A DNA stretch of 64,000 bases from a candidate division CSSED10-310 bacterium. GTDB lineage: Bacteria > CSSED10-310 > JAFGJC01. The notes beneath the pieces were generated by a model. That model worked only from the letters and a program-made list of their open reading frames with translations, had not been told where the DNA came from and did no database searches. The stretch covers positions 186,001-250,000 of the forward strand of contig JAFGLW010000001.1 of NCBI GenBank assembly GCA_016927905.1, read 5' to 3'. The translations under genes were made by a program, and so were the position numbers. This document shows positions 1 through 9,492 of this stretch, piece by piece. How positions within the stretch are numbered: position 1 is the stretch's first letter; each line of letters opens with the position of its first letter.

Positions 1-707
1 TGTTTCATGACCCGCTGTTCTGGAAGAGCATCGTCAACACGCTTTATTTCACTGCTGTTTCCGTCCCGGCCAATATGATACTTGCGCTGGTTGTTGCCAT
101 GCTTCTGAACAACAGAATAAAAGGCATCGATGCATACAGGGTCATTTATTTCATACCGGTAATCACATCGATCAATGCGGTCAGTATCGTCTGGAAGCTG
201 ATATACCATCCCAACATGGGTTTGCTGAACAAAATGCTTGAAACGGCTCAAATACCAGGCCAGAGATGGCTCCTGGATCCGCAGTGGGCGATGCTGGCCA
301 TCATTGTCATGAGTGTCTGGAAACATCTTGGATACAATGTCATCATTTTTCTGACGGGTCTGAAGAATATTTCGCCCCATCTATATGAAGCTGCGATGGT
401 GGACGGCGCCAGCCGGTGGCACCGGTTCAGGCATATCACCTGGCCCATGCTTTCACCGGTAACATTCTTCGTCCTGATCATGAGCATCATCGGTTCCTTT
501 CAGGTTTTTGCCCAGATCTACATGATGACCCCCGGCGGCGGACCGATGAACTCCACGACAACCATCGTATTTTACCTATACAAAGTCGGTTTCGGTGATT
601 TTCATTTCGGTTATGCGGCAGCCATAGCCTTCGAGCTTTTCATCATGATTTTTCTGCTCACCCTTCTTCAGAAACTCGTGGTTGAAAAACGGGTTCATTA
701 CCAGTAG
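1..707 (+). CDS. Sugar ABC transporter permease (MalF/UgpA type), 5' truncated by window edge
   Basis: Open frame continues upstream of the ATG at 75 to the window start (FHDPLFWKSIVNTLYFTAVSVPANM...); multiple TM segments; EAAxxDGA-like loop 'YEAAMVDGASRWHRFRHITWPML'. Confidence 0.9.
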   Translation, partial: FHDPLFWKSIVNTLYFTAVSVPANMILALVVAMLLNNRIKGIDAYRVIYFIPVITSINAVSIVWKLIYHPNMGLLNKMLETAQIPGQRWLLDPQWAMLAIIVMSVWKHLGYNVIIFLTGLKNISPHLYEAAMVDGASRWHRFRHITWPMLSPVTFFVLIMSIIGSFQVFAQIYMMTPGGGPMNSTTTIVFYLYKVGFGDFHFGYAAAIAFELFIMIFLLTLLQKLVVEKRVHYQ

Positions 708-717
708 GAGTGTTTCA

Positions 718-1554
718 TTGCACAGCCTTGCCTGGCAGCGGCGATCACAGAGAATGGTGATTCACCTGTTATTGATTCTTGGTTCCGGAGCAATGCTGTT
801 TCCCTTTCTCTGGATGATATCCACCAGTTTAAAGGGACCGGATGAAATTCTCTCGGATTCGCTGGATCTGATCCCGTCATCCCTCCACTGGCAGAACTAC
901 CCACAAGCCTGGAACGCTCAACCGTTCGGGCGGTATTTTCTCAACACCATTTTTGTTGCCTCGGTCACGGTTGCCTGTCAGCTGTTCTTCTCATCCCTGG
1001 CCGCCTATGCATTCGCGTTCTTCAGATTCCCCTTTAAAAGCTTCATATTCATCGCTCTTTTGGGAACCATGATGATCCCCCAGCAGGCGCTGCTGGTTCC
1101 AGACTATGTCATTCTGGCCAGACTGCACTGGCTGGACACCTATCTGGCTCTGATTGTCCCCTGGACGGCCAGTGTATACTCGGTGTTCTTTTTCCGTCAG
1201 TTTTTCATGACGCTCCCAAAAGACCTGTTCGATGCCGCCGTTGTGGATGGCTGTTCCTATGTTGGATTTTATTTCCGGATATTGATGCCGCTTTCAAAAC
1301 CTCCCCTTCTGACTCTCGGGATCTTCAGTTTTCTGGGATCCTGGAATGCTTTCATCTGGCCTTTGATTGTCACGAATTCGACCCATTTGCGTGTTCTGCA
1401 GGTCGGATTGGCTTATTTTTTATCGGAGGCGGGCACGGAATGGGGATTGTTGATGGCGGCGTCGACATTCTCCATCGTTCCCCTGGTCATCGCTTATTTC
1501 TTCGTTCAGAAAAAATTCGTCCAGAGTCAGGCGATGACCGGATTGAAGGAATAG
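718..1554 (+). CDS. Carbohydrate ABC transporter permease (MalG/UgpE type)
   Basis: Multi-TM protein with EAA-like loop 'FDAAVVDGCSYVGFYFRILMPLSKPPL'. The TTG at 718 is preceded by 'taggag', so it is preferred over the ORF-track start at 682, which overlaps the upstream gene. Confidence 0.88.
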   Translation: MHSLAWQRRSQRMVIHLLLILGSGAMLFPFLWMISTSLKGPDEILSDSLDLIPSSLHWQNYPQAWNAQPFGRYFLNTIFVASVTVACQLFFSSLAAYAFAFFRFPFKSFIFIALLGTMMIPQQALLVPDYVILARLHWLDTYLALIVPWTASVYSVFFFRQFFMTLPKDLFDAAVVDGCSYVGFYFRILMPLSKPPLLTLGIFSFLGSWNAFIWPLIVTNSTHLRVLQVGLAYFLSEAGTEWGLLMAASTFSIVPLVIAYFFVQKKFVQSQAMTGLKE

Positions 1555-1558
1555 ACAC

Positions 1559-2911
1559 ATGCGATACCCGCGAACCCGCCGCCTGTTCCGGTTCGTTTCG
1601 ATGCTTGCCATTTTGATCTTCACCGGATGCGGCTCTCTGGGTTCAAATGTGCCCCGGGACCGGATTGTAATTCGGTTCTGGCATGGGATGGGTGGACCTC
1701 TCGGGAAAATCCTGAACGATCTGATTACGGAATACAATCAAATTCAACCGGTGTACTATATCGATGGTATCTGCATGGGCAGTTACGACACCCTGGAAAA
1801 GAAAATCCTTGCTTCGGTAGTCGCCCGTCGCTCGCCGGACATATCCCAGAATTTCGAAGCACTGACCCTGAAACTCAGCCGGGCAGGCAAACTGGCATGT
1901 CTGGACACGTTAATCGAAAGGGAACCCGATCCGGAAGCTTTCAAGAACGACATCATACCGGTCATGCTCCAGAACAACACATTCGACGGGAAACTGTGGT
2001 CATTCCCGTTCAACAAATCCGTCCCGGTGTTGTATTACAACCGAAATATGTTCCAGGCAAACGGTTTAAATCCCGATGAACCTCCGCGGACAATCGACCA
2101 GCTTTGGGAATATTCCAGAAAACTGACCCGGGATGTGGACGGGGACGGCAAATATGATATTCATGGTTTCGCCTTCACCCTGAGAAACCAGTGGAACTGG
2201 GCCTGCCGTCATCTCAGTTATGGTGGCACCGTTCTGAATGAGTTCTCCCGAACCGTGTTCCTGAATGATCCGGCTGCAGTCCGGGCAACCCGATCCTATT
2301 CCGACATGCTCAGGGAAGGGACCGCCCGATTCGCGGCTGGATACGATCATCAGAATGATTGGCTGGCCGGCCGGGTCGCCATGTTTGAAGCCTCGATCGT
2401 ATCCAGAGTCTATCTTCAGGACAAGATCAAATTCAATCACGGCGTCGCGCCGGTACCTTACGGGAATAACCCGGTCGTAATCATTTCCGGTACCAACATC
2501 AATATTTTCGACAACGGCGACCCTGAAAAAATCGAGGGCGCTTGGAATTTCATCAAGTGGTTCACGAGTCCTGAAACCGGAGCGCGATGGTCGATGAAGT
2601 CAACCTATATGCCGGTCCGGAAATCATCACTGGAACTTCTGCGCCAGACTTCGGAATTCAATTCCGACAGGAATTTCGCCGCGCCGTATGAACAACTGGA
2701 ATATGCCACATTCGATCCCAGAATCCCGGAATGGTTCGAGTGCCGGATCAAGATATCGGACGAATTGGAACAGATTTATATCAAGACAACCGAGATGCGC
2801 GAGAAACAGAAGAGCCAACGGGAGTATCTGGAGATGATCACAACCCACATGAACCACATGCAGACCACTGTGACCGGTATTCTGGAAAACTCCCTGGACA
2901 GTCGGTTTTAA
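1559..2911 (+). CDS. Sugar ABC transporter substrate-binding lipoprotein
   Basis: Signal peptide with lipobox IFTGC; extracellular solute-binding family 1 features; follows two permeases. Confidence 0.9.
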   Translation: MRYPRTRRLFRFVSMLAILIFTGCGSLGSNVPRDRIVIRFWHGMGGPLGKILNDLITEYNQIQPVYYIDGICMGSYDTLEKKILASVVARRSPDISQNFEALTLKLSRAGKLACLDTLIEREPDPEAFKNDIIPVMLQNNTFDGKLWSFPFNKSVPVLYYNRNMFQANGLNPDEPPRTIDQLWEYSRKLTRDVDGDGKYDIHGFAFTLRNQWNWACRHLSYGGTVLNEFSRTVFLNDPAAVRATRSYSDMLREGTARFAAGYDHQNDWLAGRVAMFEASIVSRVYLQDKIKFNHGVAPVPYGNNPVVIISGTNINIFDNGDPEKIEGAWNFIKWFTSPETGARWSMKSTYMPVRKSSLELLRQTSEFNSDRNFAAPYEQLEYATFDPRIPEWFECRIKISDELEQIYIKTTEMREKQKSQREYLEMITTHMNHMQTTVTGILENSLDSRF

Positions 2912-2924
2912 TGGAGACAGCGTT

Positions 2925-3938
2925 GTGCCCGCACCGGACGAAAAACTGAAAACACTGATTCGCGAAGCCGGGAAATTCCTGGTGACAACCCACATCCATC
3001 CCGATGGAGATGCCGCCGGATCGAGCACGGCACTGGCGTTATGTCTGAGAAAGAATAATGCATCGGTCGATCTGGTCCTCGCAACGGAAATCGGTGAAAG
3101 ATTCCGCTTCCTCTTCAAGGGGGAAACAGTCCTGTCTCCGGAACAGATGCAGACCTCATACGATGCCGCCTTCATTCTGGATGTCGGATCGGAGGATCGA
3201 ACCGGGTTTCATCAGAAGCTGCGGGAGTTGAACTGTCCGTTGATAAACATCGACCATCATGTCACCAATGAGGGATTCGCCGATTACGACATTCTGGATC
3301 CGGATGCCTCGTCTACCTGTGAACTGCTCTACCGCCTCATGCAGACGTTCGAACTCCCGGTCGATGCCGAGATTGCCTGCAGGCTGTATGTCGGGATACT
3401 GACCGATTCGCGATTTTTCCAGAATGTCAATGTCAGACCGGAAACGTTCCAGACCGCCCGGGAACTGCTGAGCACCGGCCTGGATCACGCGGCGATCGTC
3501 ACCCATCTTACGCAGAGTCGATCCCTATCCGATCTGAAGGTTTTGGGTCTGGGCCTGTCAAACTGCAGGACCCGCGCGAACGGAAAGATAATCTACACGA
3601 TCTACCGGAACGAGGATTTTCTTGGATTAAACGCGGAGGACCGGCATGCCTGGAGTGCAGGGATTTTCAGCCATCTCATATCATTGAAAAGCGCACTGGT
3701 ATCCGCCAGCTTCATTGAATCCGACCGGGGGAAAACATTCTGCGAATTCCGCTCCAAATCGGGATTCGATGTCAGCGTTATTGCAGCGAGATTTGGTGGC
3801 GGAGGCCATCGATCGGCATCCGGCTGTTCTGTATCTCGACCGGTCAGCGAATTTTCCGAGGAAGTTCTGAATCTGCTGGAATCAGAAGTCCGGCAATATC
3901 TCAGGGGAAAACCGGTTGATCTTGATTCCGGTACCTGA
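2925..3938 (+). CDS. nrnA: DHH/DHHA1 family phosphoesterase (NrnA-like oligoribonuclease/PAP phosphatase)
   Basis: GTG start; motifs THIHPDGDAAGSS, NIDHHVTN, C-terminal FGGGGHRSASGC. Confidence 0.85.
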   Translation: MPAPDEKLKTLIREAGKFLVTTHIHPDGDAAGSSTALALCLRKNNASVDLVLATEIGERFRFLFKGETVLSPEQMQTSYDAAFILDVGSEDRTGFHQKLRELNCPLINIDHHVTNEGFADYDILDPDASSTCELLYRLMQTFELPVDAEIACRLYVGILTDSRFFQNVNVRPETFQTARELLSTGLDHAAIVTHLTQSRSLSDLKVLGLGLSNCRTRANGKIIYTIYRNEDFLGLNAEDRHAWSAGIFSHLISLKSALVSASFIESDRGKTFCEFRSKSGFDVSVIAARFGGGGHRSASGCSVSRPVSEFSEEVLNLLESEVRQYLRGKPVDLDSGT

Positions 3939-3996
3939 AATCCATATCATGTCGGCGAGTTTGTTCAACTGCGGATTTCAGAAGGGAAACCATCCG

Positions 3997-4350
3997 ATGA
4001 GTGATCCGAATGCAGCAGAATCGTTACTGGCAGGTGTGTGGAAGCTCGAAGTATTCGAACATGCACTGGATGGAACGATCTACCAATACTCCGATATCCT
4101 GATGTTCTCCAGCCGGTATTATTCTGATTTTCAGGCGGACCGGAGCGATGAAGGTTCGATCCGCTGCCATATGGGAATCTATAAAACCTCCCATAGCACA
4201 ATCACCTTCCAGATTCAGCTCAGTAACGACCCGAAAGCCATCGGAAGCAGCGCCACCGGAATATTTTCCATCGAAGACGGCATCCTGAAGATCACTTTCG
4301 ATCACGGAGCCATGCCGGGAACCTGGGTATACAATCGGCTGAGCGATTGA
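3997..4350 (+). CDS. Small hypothetical protein, possibly lipocalin-like fold
   Basis: ORF in frame with 3916..4350; ATG at 3997 (MSDPNAAESLLAGVWKLEVFEH). Short beta-rich sequence between nrnA-like and selB. Confidence 0.5.
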   Translation: MSDPNAAESLLAGVWKLEVFEHALDGTIYQYSDILMFSSRYYSDFQADRSDEGSIRCHMGIYKTSHSTITFQIQLSNDPKAIGSSATGIFSIEDGILKITFDHGAMPGTWVYNRLSD

Positions 4351-4365
4351 CCGGCCGGAAAAACC

Positions 4366-6270
4366 ATGAAAAATATCATCCTGGGCACTGCAGGTCATAT
4401 CGATCACGGTAAAACGCTCCTGATTAAGTCATTGACCGGGATCAACACGGACAGGCTTCCGGAGGAAATCAGCCGGGGAATCACCATCGAACTCGGATTT
4501 GCCCATCTGGATCTTGACGATTCGATCCGGATCGGGATTGTTGATGTTCCCGGGCATGAAAAATTTATTCACCATATGGTTGCGGGTGTGGGCGGGATCG
4601 ATATGGTCATGCTGGTTATCGCCGCGGATGAAGGGATCATGCCACAGACCCGGGAACACATCGATATATGCGGATTACTGGGGATCCGCAATGGAATCGT
4701 GGTTCTGTCCAAAACCGATCTGGTGGATTCCGAATGGACGGCACTGGTCACCGAAGACGTGGAAAACTACCTGGCACACACGTTTTTAGCCGGCTGCCCG
4801 ATTCTGGGGGTATCTTCCACGGCGGGAACCGGTATCGAATCCTTGAAGAAGGCGCTGTACCGGATGGCTTCAGGACTCACGGAGCGATCAGACGGCGGGA
4901 TTTTCCGCCTGCCCGTTGATCGGGTTTTCACCATGAAGGGATTCGGTACGGTAATAACCGGAACGGTTGTTTCGGGCCGGATCGATTCCGGTTCTGCTGC
5001 CAGCCTGATTCCCTCGGGACCGGATACGAAGATCCGGGGACTTCAGGTCCATGGAATCCAGGTTCAATCGATACGGTCAGGCCAGAGAGCGGCAGCCAAC
5101 CTGCAGGGGGTGGACAAGAACCGGGTGGTCAGGGGAATGGTTCTGTGCAAGCCCGGGGAGGTTCCGCAAACGGATCTGATCGATGCGGAATGCGAGTTGC
5201 TCTCCTCCGCAGCAAAAAGCCTGAAAAACAGAACCAGGATCCGGATTTACAGCGGGACGGCCGAATCAATCGGCCTGATCCTCCTGCTTGACAGGGAAAT
5301 GCTTAAACCGGGGGACCGGTGCATGGCCCAGTTCAGGTTGGAAACCAATATCGCGGTCCTTCCCGGGGACCGATTCCTTCTACGCACCTATTCCCCGCTT
5401 CTAACAATTGGAGGCGGAACGGTCATCGATCCGGAAACCACCCGGCACAGGCGATACGATTCAAGCGTCCTTCAATCACTCCAACATCTCCGCTCACCCG
5501 ATCTCCCGAACCGCCTGGAAACCTGGCTGGATCTTGCCGGGACGGATGGCTTGACAGATCACCAGATCCGGCGGAAATTCCCCGCCGATTACGATCAGGC
5601 TCTCCAAGCCCTGAACCGGCTCCTCCACTCCGATACAGCTATAACACTCCCCGCATCGCCGATTCGATACATATCAGCCGGTCACTGGTCCCGATTCAAA
5701 TCGGATCTTGTCCAGGCGATTGACACCTTTCACCGTCACCAGCCTTTGGCCGCGGCCATGCCGAAAGAGGAACTTCGGACAACCCTCAAACCCAATCCGG
5801 AACCGGTGCTGTTGAACGCTGGCCTGGCAGAATTACAGAATCAGGGGCTGATCGCCGATGTCGGATCGGCTGTCAAGCGCCCGGATTTCAATCCCATGCT
5901 CAGTCCGGAACAGACCAGGCTGATGGAATATCTGATTGACTGGTTCCAAAAAGCCGGTTTTGCCGGTGGTGAATTCAAGGAGATCGAGGTTCCGGAGGGT
6001 TCCACTTCCAGATCACTCCTGAACGTGTTCTCATTCCTGATCGAACAGAAGAAACTTGTTCGGTTGCCCGGTGGCCTGACGTTCGCCTGTAACGTGATGA
6101 GTTCCATGCAGGAAACGATCCGGAAACTCATCATGACCGAGGGATTCATGACGGTGGGCCGTTTCAGGGATGAGCTGGATATCAGCCGGAAACAGGCGGT
6201 GCCTTTGCTGGAACATTTCGATCGCATCGGATTGACCCGGAGAGTACAGGAGAAACGTATTCTGAGATAA
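4366..6270 (+). CDS. selB: Selenocysteine-specific translation elongation factor SelB
   Basis: GTPase motifs GTAGHIDHGKT, RGITIELGFAHL, DVPGHEKFIHHM, SKTDLVD; about 634 aa with C-terminal winged-helix-like region. Confidence 0.95.
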   Translation: MKNIILGTAGHIDHGKTLLIKSLTGINTDRLPEEISRGITIELGFAHLDLDDSIRIGIVDVPGHEKFIHHMVAGVGGIDMVMLVIAADEGIMPQTREHIDICGLLGIRNGIVVLSKTDLVDSEWTALVTEDVENYLAHTFLAGCPILGVSSTAGTGIESLKKALYRMASGLTERSDGGIFRLPVDRVFTMKGFGTVITGTVVSGRIDSGSAASLIPSGPDTKIRGLQVHGIQVQSIRSGQRAAANLQGVDKNRVVRGMVLCKPGEVPQTDLIDAECELLSSAAKSLKNRTRIRIYSGTAESIGLILLLDREMLKPGDRCMAQFRLETNIAVLPGDRFLLRTYSPLLTIGGGTVIDPETTRHRRYDSSVLQSLQHLRSPDLPNRLETWLDLAGTDGLTDHQIRRKFPADYDQALQALNRLLHSDTAITLPASPIRYISAGHWSRFKSDLVQAIDTFHRHQPLAAAMPKEELRTTLKPNPEPVLLNAGLAELQNQGLIADVGSAVKRPDFNPMLSPEQTRLMEYLIDWFQKAGFAGGEFKEIEVPEGSTSRSLLNVFSFLIEQKKLVRLPGGLTFACNVMSSMQETIRKLIMTEGFMTVGRFRDELDISRKQAVPLLEHFDRIGLTRRVQEKRILR

Positions 6271-6284
6271 CCGTCCGATTGATA

Positions 6285-7034
6285 TCAATCCGGCCGCATT
6301 TCTCTCAGAATCCCCCCCGAACGCAGTGAGCCTTCGAAATAGTATTCAAACCCGGTCGAAACCATTGGACCGGTTTCCTCGATGAATTTCCGGATAGGCA
6401 GATCCCGCAGGTCCGGGAAAGTCTCTTCACCGAGGATCTTGCGGATCAATTCGATGGTGGGGCCGGACAGAAGAATTCTCTCCGACTCGGCCCCGCAGCA
6501 GGATTTGCATACTACTCCACCTTCCGGAACGGTAAAATACGCCGATCTCGTTCCGCGGCGTTTCCCGCAGCGGATACAACGATCCAGCGTCGGTTCATAA
6601 CCTGCCAGGGCGAAAAATCTCAACTGGAAAACGCGCAGCCAGAACCGGGAATCGAACAGGCCGGTATCGATCCGGTCCAGCACGTCCACGATCAGGCGAT
6701 ACAACTGCGGATTGGCGTCTCCTTCCGGTGTAAACCGGTCCAGAATCTCCAGTACGCCGTATGCCGCATCCAATCTTTCCAGGTCTGCAACGATCTTCTG
6801 AAACCGACGATTGCATTCCGCACCGTCAATCCGGAACAGCGAGGGATCTTTCCGGGTTTGGATATCCGCCCGAATCAGTTGAAACGGTTCGACGACACCC
6901 GTCCACCTGCTCTTCATTTTCTGAGCGCCACTGCCGACAGCACGAATTCTGCCTTTTTCAAGGGTGTAAAGAACAAAGATCCGGTCGATTTCCCCGAGAG
7001 GGTATTTCCGGAGCAGCAGCCCGTTGATTTCCAT
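6285..7034 (-). CDS. recO: DNA repair protein RecO
   Basis: N-terminal OB-like 'GLLLRKYPLGEIDRIFVLYTLEKGRIRAVGSGAQK'; C4 zinc motif CIRCGK...CKSCC. Confidence 0.88.
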   Translation of the reverse strand: MEINGLLLRKYPLGEIDRIFVLYTLEKGRIRAVGSGAQKMKSRWTGVVEPFQLIRADIQTRKDPSLFRIDGAECNRRFQKIVADLERLDAAYGVLEILDRFTPEGDANPQLYRLIVDVLDRIDTGLFDSRFWLRVFQLRFFALAGYEPTLDRCIRCGKRRGTRSAYFTVPEGGVVCKSCCGAESERILLSGPTIELIRKILGEETFPDLRDLPIRKFIEETGPMVSTGFEYYFEGSLRSGGILREMRPD

Positions 7035-7212
7035 TTTTCAACCTGTCCGAAATCCGGGACGACAACGGATCGTCCGGTTGCACAGCATGCACGAAAAGTG
7101 TATACCAGTGCGGTATTGTTTCCAAGATGGGGAATATGATTGACAGGGTCGAGTACATCTGCTACCAAATCGGGTGTTGTTCCAGCTGGATAAACCGAAA
7201 CAACCGGGGGTA

Positions 7213-7548
7213 ATGTCCATGCAGTGGTTGATCAAAAGTGGAATCCTGCTTGTCGTTGCAGGGCTTGCTGCTTTTTTTTACAAGGATGCCGGTCATGCGC
7301 TTCCCATAAGCCAGCAGATGGATACATATATGATTTTACTCGGCATGTTCCTGATCGTCTTATACTTCGGCATTTACATCGCATTCATTATCTCCGGACA
7401 AACATGGAAAAGATCCCACCAGAATCGGTGTGTCCGCTGCGGGAAAAAAATCCCCAAAGGTGAAATTTACTGTGAGTTTCACCGGATGGAAGTTCAAACG
7501 GAGTATCTGATGGGATTGAGCGATCGCCATCGACCCGAAAAGGAGTGA
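7213..7548 (+). CDS. Small membrane protein (DUF2905-like N-terminus) with C-terminal zinc-ribbon CxxC...C
   Basis: MQWLIKSGILLVVAGLAAFFY plus second TM and CVRCGKKIPKGEIYC; GGGGG-rich RBS upstream of ATG 7213. Confidence 0.65.
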   Translation: MSMQWLIKSGILLVVAGLAAFFYKDAGHALPISQQMDTYMILLGMFLIVLYFGIYIAFIISGQTWKRSHQNRCVRCGKKIPKGEIYCEFHRMEVQTEYLMGLSDRHRPEKE

Positions 7549-7554
7549 TCCCGG

Positions 7555-9009
7555 GTGCTTAAAGACAGGGATTTGATCTCCATCCAGGAAATCCGGGAAT
7601 TGATATTCAAAGCCGATGAAGCACTCACCCGGTTTGGTTCATTCGACCAGAACCGGGTTGACGGAATCGTCCGGGCTCTGTCGAAAGCCGGGGAACAAAA
7701 TGCACTGAATCTGGCGAAAATGGCAGTGGAAGAAACCGGTATCGGTGCGGTCAAAGATAAAACCGTGAAAAACCTGTTCGCATCGATCGATATTTATAAT
7801 TCGGTGAAAGAGATGAAAACCATCGGACTGCTGAAATCCGATCCGGAATCGGGGATCATGGAAGTGGCCATGCCGGTTGGAATTATTTGCGGGATCATTC
7901 CCACCACGAACCCCACATCCACGGTCATAAACAAAAGCATCATCGCCCTGAAAGCCGGCAACGCGATCGTATTCAGCCCCCACCCGAGCGCCAGAAAGTG
8001 CATATATGCGGCGGCGAATCTCATGCATGAGGCTGCGGTGGCTGCCGGAGCACCCCGTGGCATCATCGGCTGCCCGCAGGAAATCACAATGGAATCGACA
8101 CGCGAACTGATGTCGCATCCCAAAACGGCCCTGATTCTCGCCACCGGCGGATCCGCAATGGTTCATGCCGCCTATTCATCGGGCAAACCGGCTCTGGGCG
8201 TGGGACCCGGAAATGTGCCGGCGTATGTCCATTCCAGCGCCGACTTGAAAGATGCGGCCGGCAAGATTATCCAGTCGAAATCATTTGACAACGGTACGAT
8301 CTGCTCGTCCGAGCAGGCAATTATCGCCGACCGCTCCATCGCTCCCGAACTGGAACATCTTCTGGAATCGCTGGGCGCGTTCTTCATGGACGAATCCCAA
8401 TCCCGGAAAATTGCCGGGATTCTTTTCACTCCCCAGGGAACCATGACTCCGCATCTGGTAGGCAGAACCGCCGAAAAAATCGCACTGGAAGCCGGTATCG
8501 ACGTGCCTTCAGGCACGAAAGTCCTCATCGCCCGGCCCAGGGGAATCGGGCCGGATTTCCCGCTGTCACGGGAAAAACTTGCACCCGTTCTGGCCTTTTA
8601 TACAGTGACCGATCATCATGAAGGATGCGACCATTGTATCCGCCTTCTCAATCTCGGCGGGCTGGGCCACAGCCTGGTGATTCATGCGCGCGATGAAGAT
8701 GTCATCATGGAATTCGCCCTCAAAAAACCCGTGTCCAGAATGCTCATCAACGCGCCCTCTTCAACCGGAGCCATCGGCAGCACGACCGCATTGACACCTT
8801 CAATGACACTCGGTTGCGGTTCTATGGGCGGGAATGCCACATCCGACAATGTAACCGCTCACCATCTGATCAATATCAAGCGCATCGCCCGGTATAAACA
8901 AATTCCGCCTTCGCAGATCCCGTCCGAACAAAATCATACCCGGCAAACGATCAAAATGGCGGATCTCCGCCGGATCGTGGAATCCATGGTGAATCAGAAT
9001 CGATCCTGA
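7555..9009 (+). CDS. CoA-acylating aldehyde dehydrogenase (EutE/PduP/AdhE-N-terminal-like)
   Basis: ALDH fold; GIIPTTNPTSTVI, GVGPGNVPAYV, catalytic Cys in SFDNGTICSSEQ, GCGSMGGNATSDNV; lacks a fused iron-ADH domain. Confidence 0.88.
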   Translation: MLKDRDLISIQEIRELIFKADEALTRFGSFDQNRVDGIVRALSKAGEQNALNLAKMAVEETGIGAVKDKTVKNLFASIDIYNSVKEMKTIGLLKSDPESGIMEVAMPVGIICGIIPTTNPTSTVINKSIIALKAGNAIVFSPHPSARKCIYAAANLMHEAAVAAGAPRGIIGCPQEITMESTRELMSHPKTALILATGGSAMVHAAYSSGKPALGVGPGNVPAYVHSSADLKDAAGKIIQSKSFDNGTICSSEQAIIADRSIAPELEHLLESLGAFFMDESQSRKIAGILFTPQGTMTPHLVGRTAEKIALEAGIDVPSGTKVLIARPRGIGPDFPLSREKLAPVLAFYTVTDHHEGCDHCIRLLNLGGLGHSLVIHARDEDVIMEFALKKPVSRMLINAPSSTGAIGSTTALTPSMTLGCGSMGGNATSDNVTAHHLINIKRIARYKQIPPSQIPSEQNHTRQTIKMADLRRIVESMVNQNRS

Positions 9010-9024
9010 TTCCGGTATCACCGA

Positions 9025-9384
9025 TCAGAGTGTTTGAGTCTTGAATGACTGGGCTCCATCCGCTTCCAGGAATATCCGGAAAGTCTCCCCGTCATGAATG
9101 TAAAACTCATCCGGACCCCATTCCAGCGGACAATCGACACAATCGGAATAGAACAGATGATATCCTTCCAGGTCACGGTCGTACACATGCAGTTCCGACC
9201 AGGGATCAACTGTTCCCACATAATGGCGGTCGATGAAGTTTTCGATAGGATACCCGGTGTTGTTGATATAGATGATGTGTTCGACATAATCCCGCCAATA
9301 ATAATCATCGTCGTCGTCGTCGACCCATATACAGCCGGTGAAGCTTAAGGCGATCAGAATAATCGCAAGTGGTTTCCAGTTCAT
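9025..9384 (-). CDS. Small lipoprotein with poly-Asp run after the lipobox
   Basis: Start at 9384 (MNWKPLAIILIALSFTGCIWVDDDDDDYYW) with GGAG RBS; lipobox SFTGC. Confidence 0.65.
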   Translation of the reverse strand: MNWKPLAIILIALSFTGCIWVDDDDDDYYWRDYVEHIIYINNTGYPIENFIDRHYVGTVDPWSELHVYDRDLEGYHLFYSDCVDCPLEWGPDEFYIHDGETFRIFLEADGAQSFKTQTL

Positions 9385-9492
9385 GTCACCATCTCCTTTC
9401 CTTCCTGTCGCAACTGCAAACAAAATGCCAGCAGGATGGTTTTTAACATCGGATTCAAATATATACATTCAGCAGGATTATAAGAGCATGCC

